Assembly: GCA_023391775.1 (NCBI GenBank)
Contig: JAEWAG010000183.1
Span: forward strand, 1 to 13,252
Reading direction: 5' to 3'
Length of the DNA stretch: 13,252 nucleotides
From: Pseudomonadota bacterium
GTDB lineage: Bacteria > Pseudomonadota > Gammaproteobacteria > Xanthomonadales > Xanthomonadaceae
This document shows positions 12,173-13,252 of the stretch, in pieces. A program made the position numbers and the translations under genes. The first letter of the stretch is position 1, and every line of letters begins with the position of its first letter. The notes below the pieces were generated by a model. It made no database searches and was not told where the DNA came from. It was given only the letters and a program-made list of their open reading frames with translations.

Positions 12173-13252
12173 ATGCAGGAACGTACTCATGAACCGCGCA
12201 TGCTAGCAGACACGCCCGGCGCGCAGGCCGGGAAAGACGCGCACTGGCGCGAGCGCGACCTGGCCGTGCTCTGGCACCCCTGCACGCAGATGCGCGAGCA
12301 TCCCGACGTGCTGCCGCTGGTCCCCATCGAACGTGGCGAGGGGGCCTGGCTGCACGGTTACGACGACCGCCGCTACCTGGACGGCGTCAGCAGCTGGTGG
12401 ACCAACCTGCACGGCCATGCCGAGCCGCGCATCGCCGCGGCCATCGCCCGCCAGGCCGGCACTCTGGAGCAGGTGATCCTGGCCGGGTTCTCGCACGCCC
12501 CGGCGATCGAACTGGCCGAGCGGCTGCTGCAGCTGGCCCCGCGCCAGCCCGACCGCGCGCCACTGTCCCGGGTGTTCTATGCCGACAATGGCTCGGCCGG
12601 GGTGGAAGTGGCGCTGAAGATGGCCTTCCATTGGTTCCGCAACCGCGGCGAGGAGCAGCGCACCCGCTTCATCGCGCTGGAGAACGGCTACCACGGCGAA
12701 ACTCTGGGCGCGCTGGCGGTGGGCGACATCCCGCTGTACCGCCGGGTGTACGCGCCGCTGCTGGCCGAAGCCCTGTTCGCGCCCTCGCCCGATGCGTACA
12801 TGGCTGCGCCCGGCGAGAGCGACGAGCAATGCGCGCTGCGCGCGGCCGACGCACTGGCCGATCTGCTCGACCGCCACCCCGGTGAAGTGTGTGCGCTGAT
12901 CCTGGAGCCTCGCCTGCAGTGCGCAGGCGGCATGCGCATGCACCACCCGGCGTACCTGCGCCGGGCGCGCGAGCTGTGCGACGCCAGCGGCGTATTCCTC
13001 ATCGCCGACGAGATCGCCACCGGCTTCGGCCGCACCGGCACGATGTTCGCCTGCGAGCAGGCCGGCATCGCGCCGGACCTGCTGTGCCTGTCCAAGGGCC
13101 TGACCGGCGGCTTCCTGCCGCTGGCCGCGGTGCTGGCCACCGATACGCTGTACCAGGGCTTCCTCGGCGATTCGCGCGAGCGCGCCTTCCTGCATTCGCA
13201 CAGCTACACCGGCAACCCGCTGGCCTGCGCCGCCGCGCTGGCGTCGCTGGAC
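12173..13252 (+). CDS. bioA: Adenosylmethionine-8-amino-7-oxononanoate aminotransferase (3' end outside window)
   Basis: 360 codons are visible without a stop. This PLP-dependent class III aminotransferase converts 7-keto-8-aminopelargonate to 7,8-diaminopelargonate in biotin synthesis. Motifs in order: 'WHPCTQM', '[15 protein letters not shown]', '[14 protein letters not shown]', '[21 protein letters not shown]', '[15 protein letters not shown]', '[15 protein letters not shown]' (PLP-binding Asp), '[18 protein letters not shown]' with the Schiff-base Lys at residue 308 (from 12173), and '[16 protein letters not shown]' at the edge. ATG 12173 and ATG 12200 are both possible; neither has a Shine-Dalgarno at normal spacing, and conservation begins after both. 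I chose 12173 because of the -10-like TATCAT upstream. No other bio genes are in the window. Confidence 0.93.
   Translation, partial: MQERTHEPRMLADTPGAQAGKDAHWRERDLAVLWHPCTQMREHPDVLPLVPIERGEGAWLHGYDDRRYLDGVSSWWTNLHGHAEPRIAAAIARQAGTLEQVILAGFSHAPAIELAERLLQLAPRQPDRAPLSRVFYADNGSAGVEVALKMAFHWFRNRGEEQRTRFIALENGYHGETLGALAVGDIPLYRRVYAPLLAEALFAPSPDAYMAAPGESDEQCALRAADALADLLDRHPGEVCALILEPRLQCAGGMRMHHPAYLRRARELCDASGVFLIADEIATGFGRTGTMFACEQAGIAPDLLCLSKGLTGGFLPLAAVLATDTLYQGFLGDSRERAFLHSHSYTGNPLACAAALASLD

Noticed and set aside
1..13252. Defence, phage, secretion or other undescribed multi-gene system
   Set aside because: Every convincing reading frame belongs to a known core family or a DUF typical of the group, and base composition is even across the window. 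I see no sign of an island or a novel cassette.

Overview
The window is a GC-rich chromosomal stretch from a gammaproteobacterium, most likely of the family Xanthomonadaceae (Xanthomonas, Stenotrophomonas, Pseudoxanthomonas, Lysobacter and relatives). The case rests on three things: the order ahpC, ahpF, oxyR, which I recall as the Xanthomonas arrangement; a 313-residue proline iminopeptidase whose catalytic serine falls at Ser110 as in the X. campestris enzyme; and a DUF2242 lipoprotein and DUF1631 protein of the types seen in that family. I cannot fix the genus. There are no phage, plasmid, IS, CRISPR, tRNA or rRNA features. Gene content is core metabolism, repair and peroxide defence.

Layout. 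(1) 1-645, minus: N-terminal part of a DUF1631 protein, cut by the window edge. (2) 646-946: about 300 bases without a gene, holding nested inverted repeats, a terminator-like hairpin and a consensus -10 box. (3) 947-3861, plus: four closely packed genes, namely a YdjA-like nitroreductase, a FEN-type 5'-3' exonuclease, a NUDIX hydrolase and an N-formylglutamate-amidohydrolase-family protein. Two junctions overlap. (4) 3968-4690, plus: a DUF2242 lipoprotein, convergent with (5) 4736-6587, minus: proline iminopeptidase and prmC. (6) 6588-6762: divergent prmC/ahpC regulatory region with an OxyR box, three tandem 10-11 bp repeats and an ahpC promoter. (7) 6763-10124, plus: ahpC, ahpF and oxyR, with a 220-base hairpin-rich gap between ahpC and ahpF. 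(8) 10273-10713, plus: rnk, with a strong terminator hairpin in its leader. (9) 10786-12125, minus: nudE-cysQ, overlapping by 4 bases. (10) 12173-end, plus: bioA, cut by the window edge.

How the genes work together. OxyR (Cys199/Cys208 conserved) senses peroxide and probably activates ahpC from the box that abuts the ahpC -35. AhpF passes NADH electrons to AhpC. The hairpins between ahpC and ahpF would let ahpC be made in excess over ahpF-oxyR. The 947-3861 cluster and nudE-cysQ share a theme of nucleic-acid and nucleotide clean-up (exonuclease, two NUDIX enzymes, a PAP phosphatase), but that grouping is inference. I see no clear evidence of an undescribed multi-gene system. The most interesting signals are regulatory and lie in the intergenic regions.
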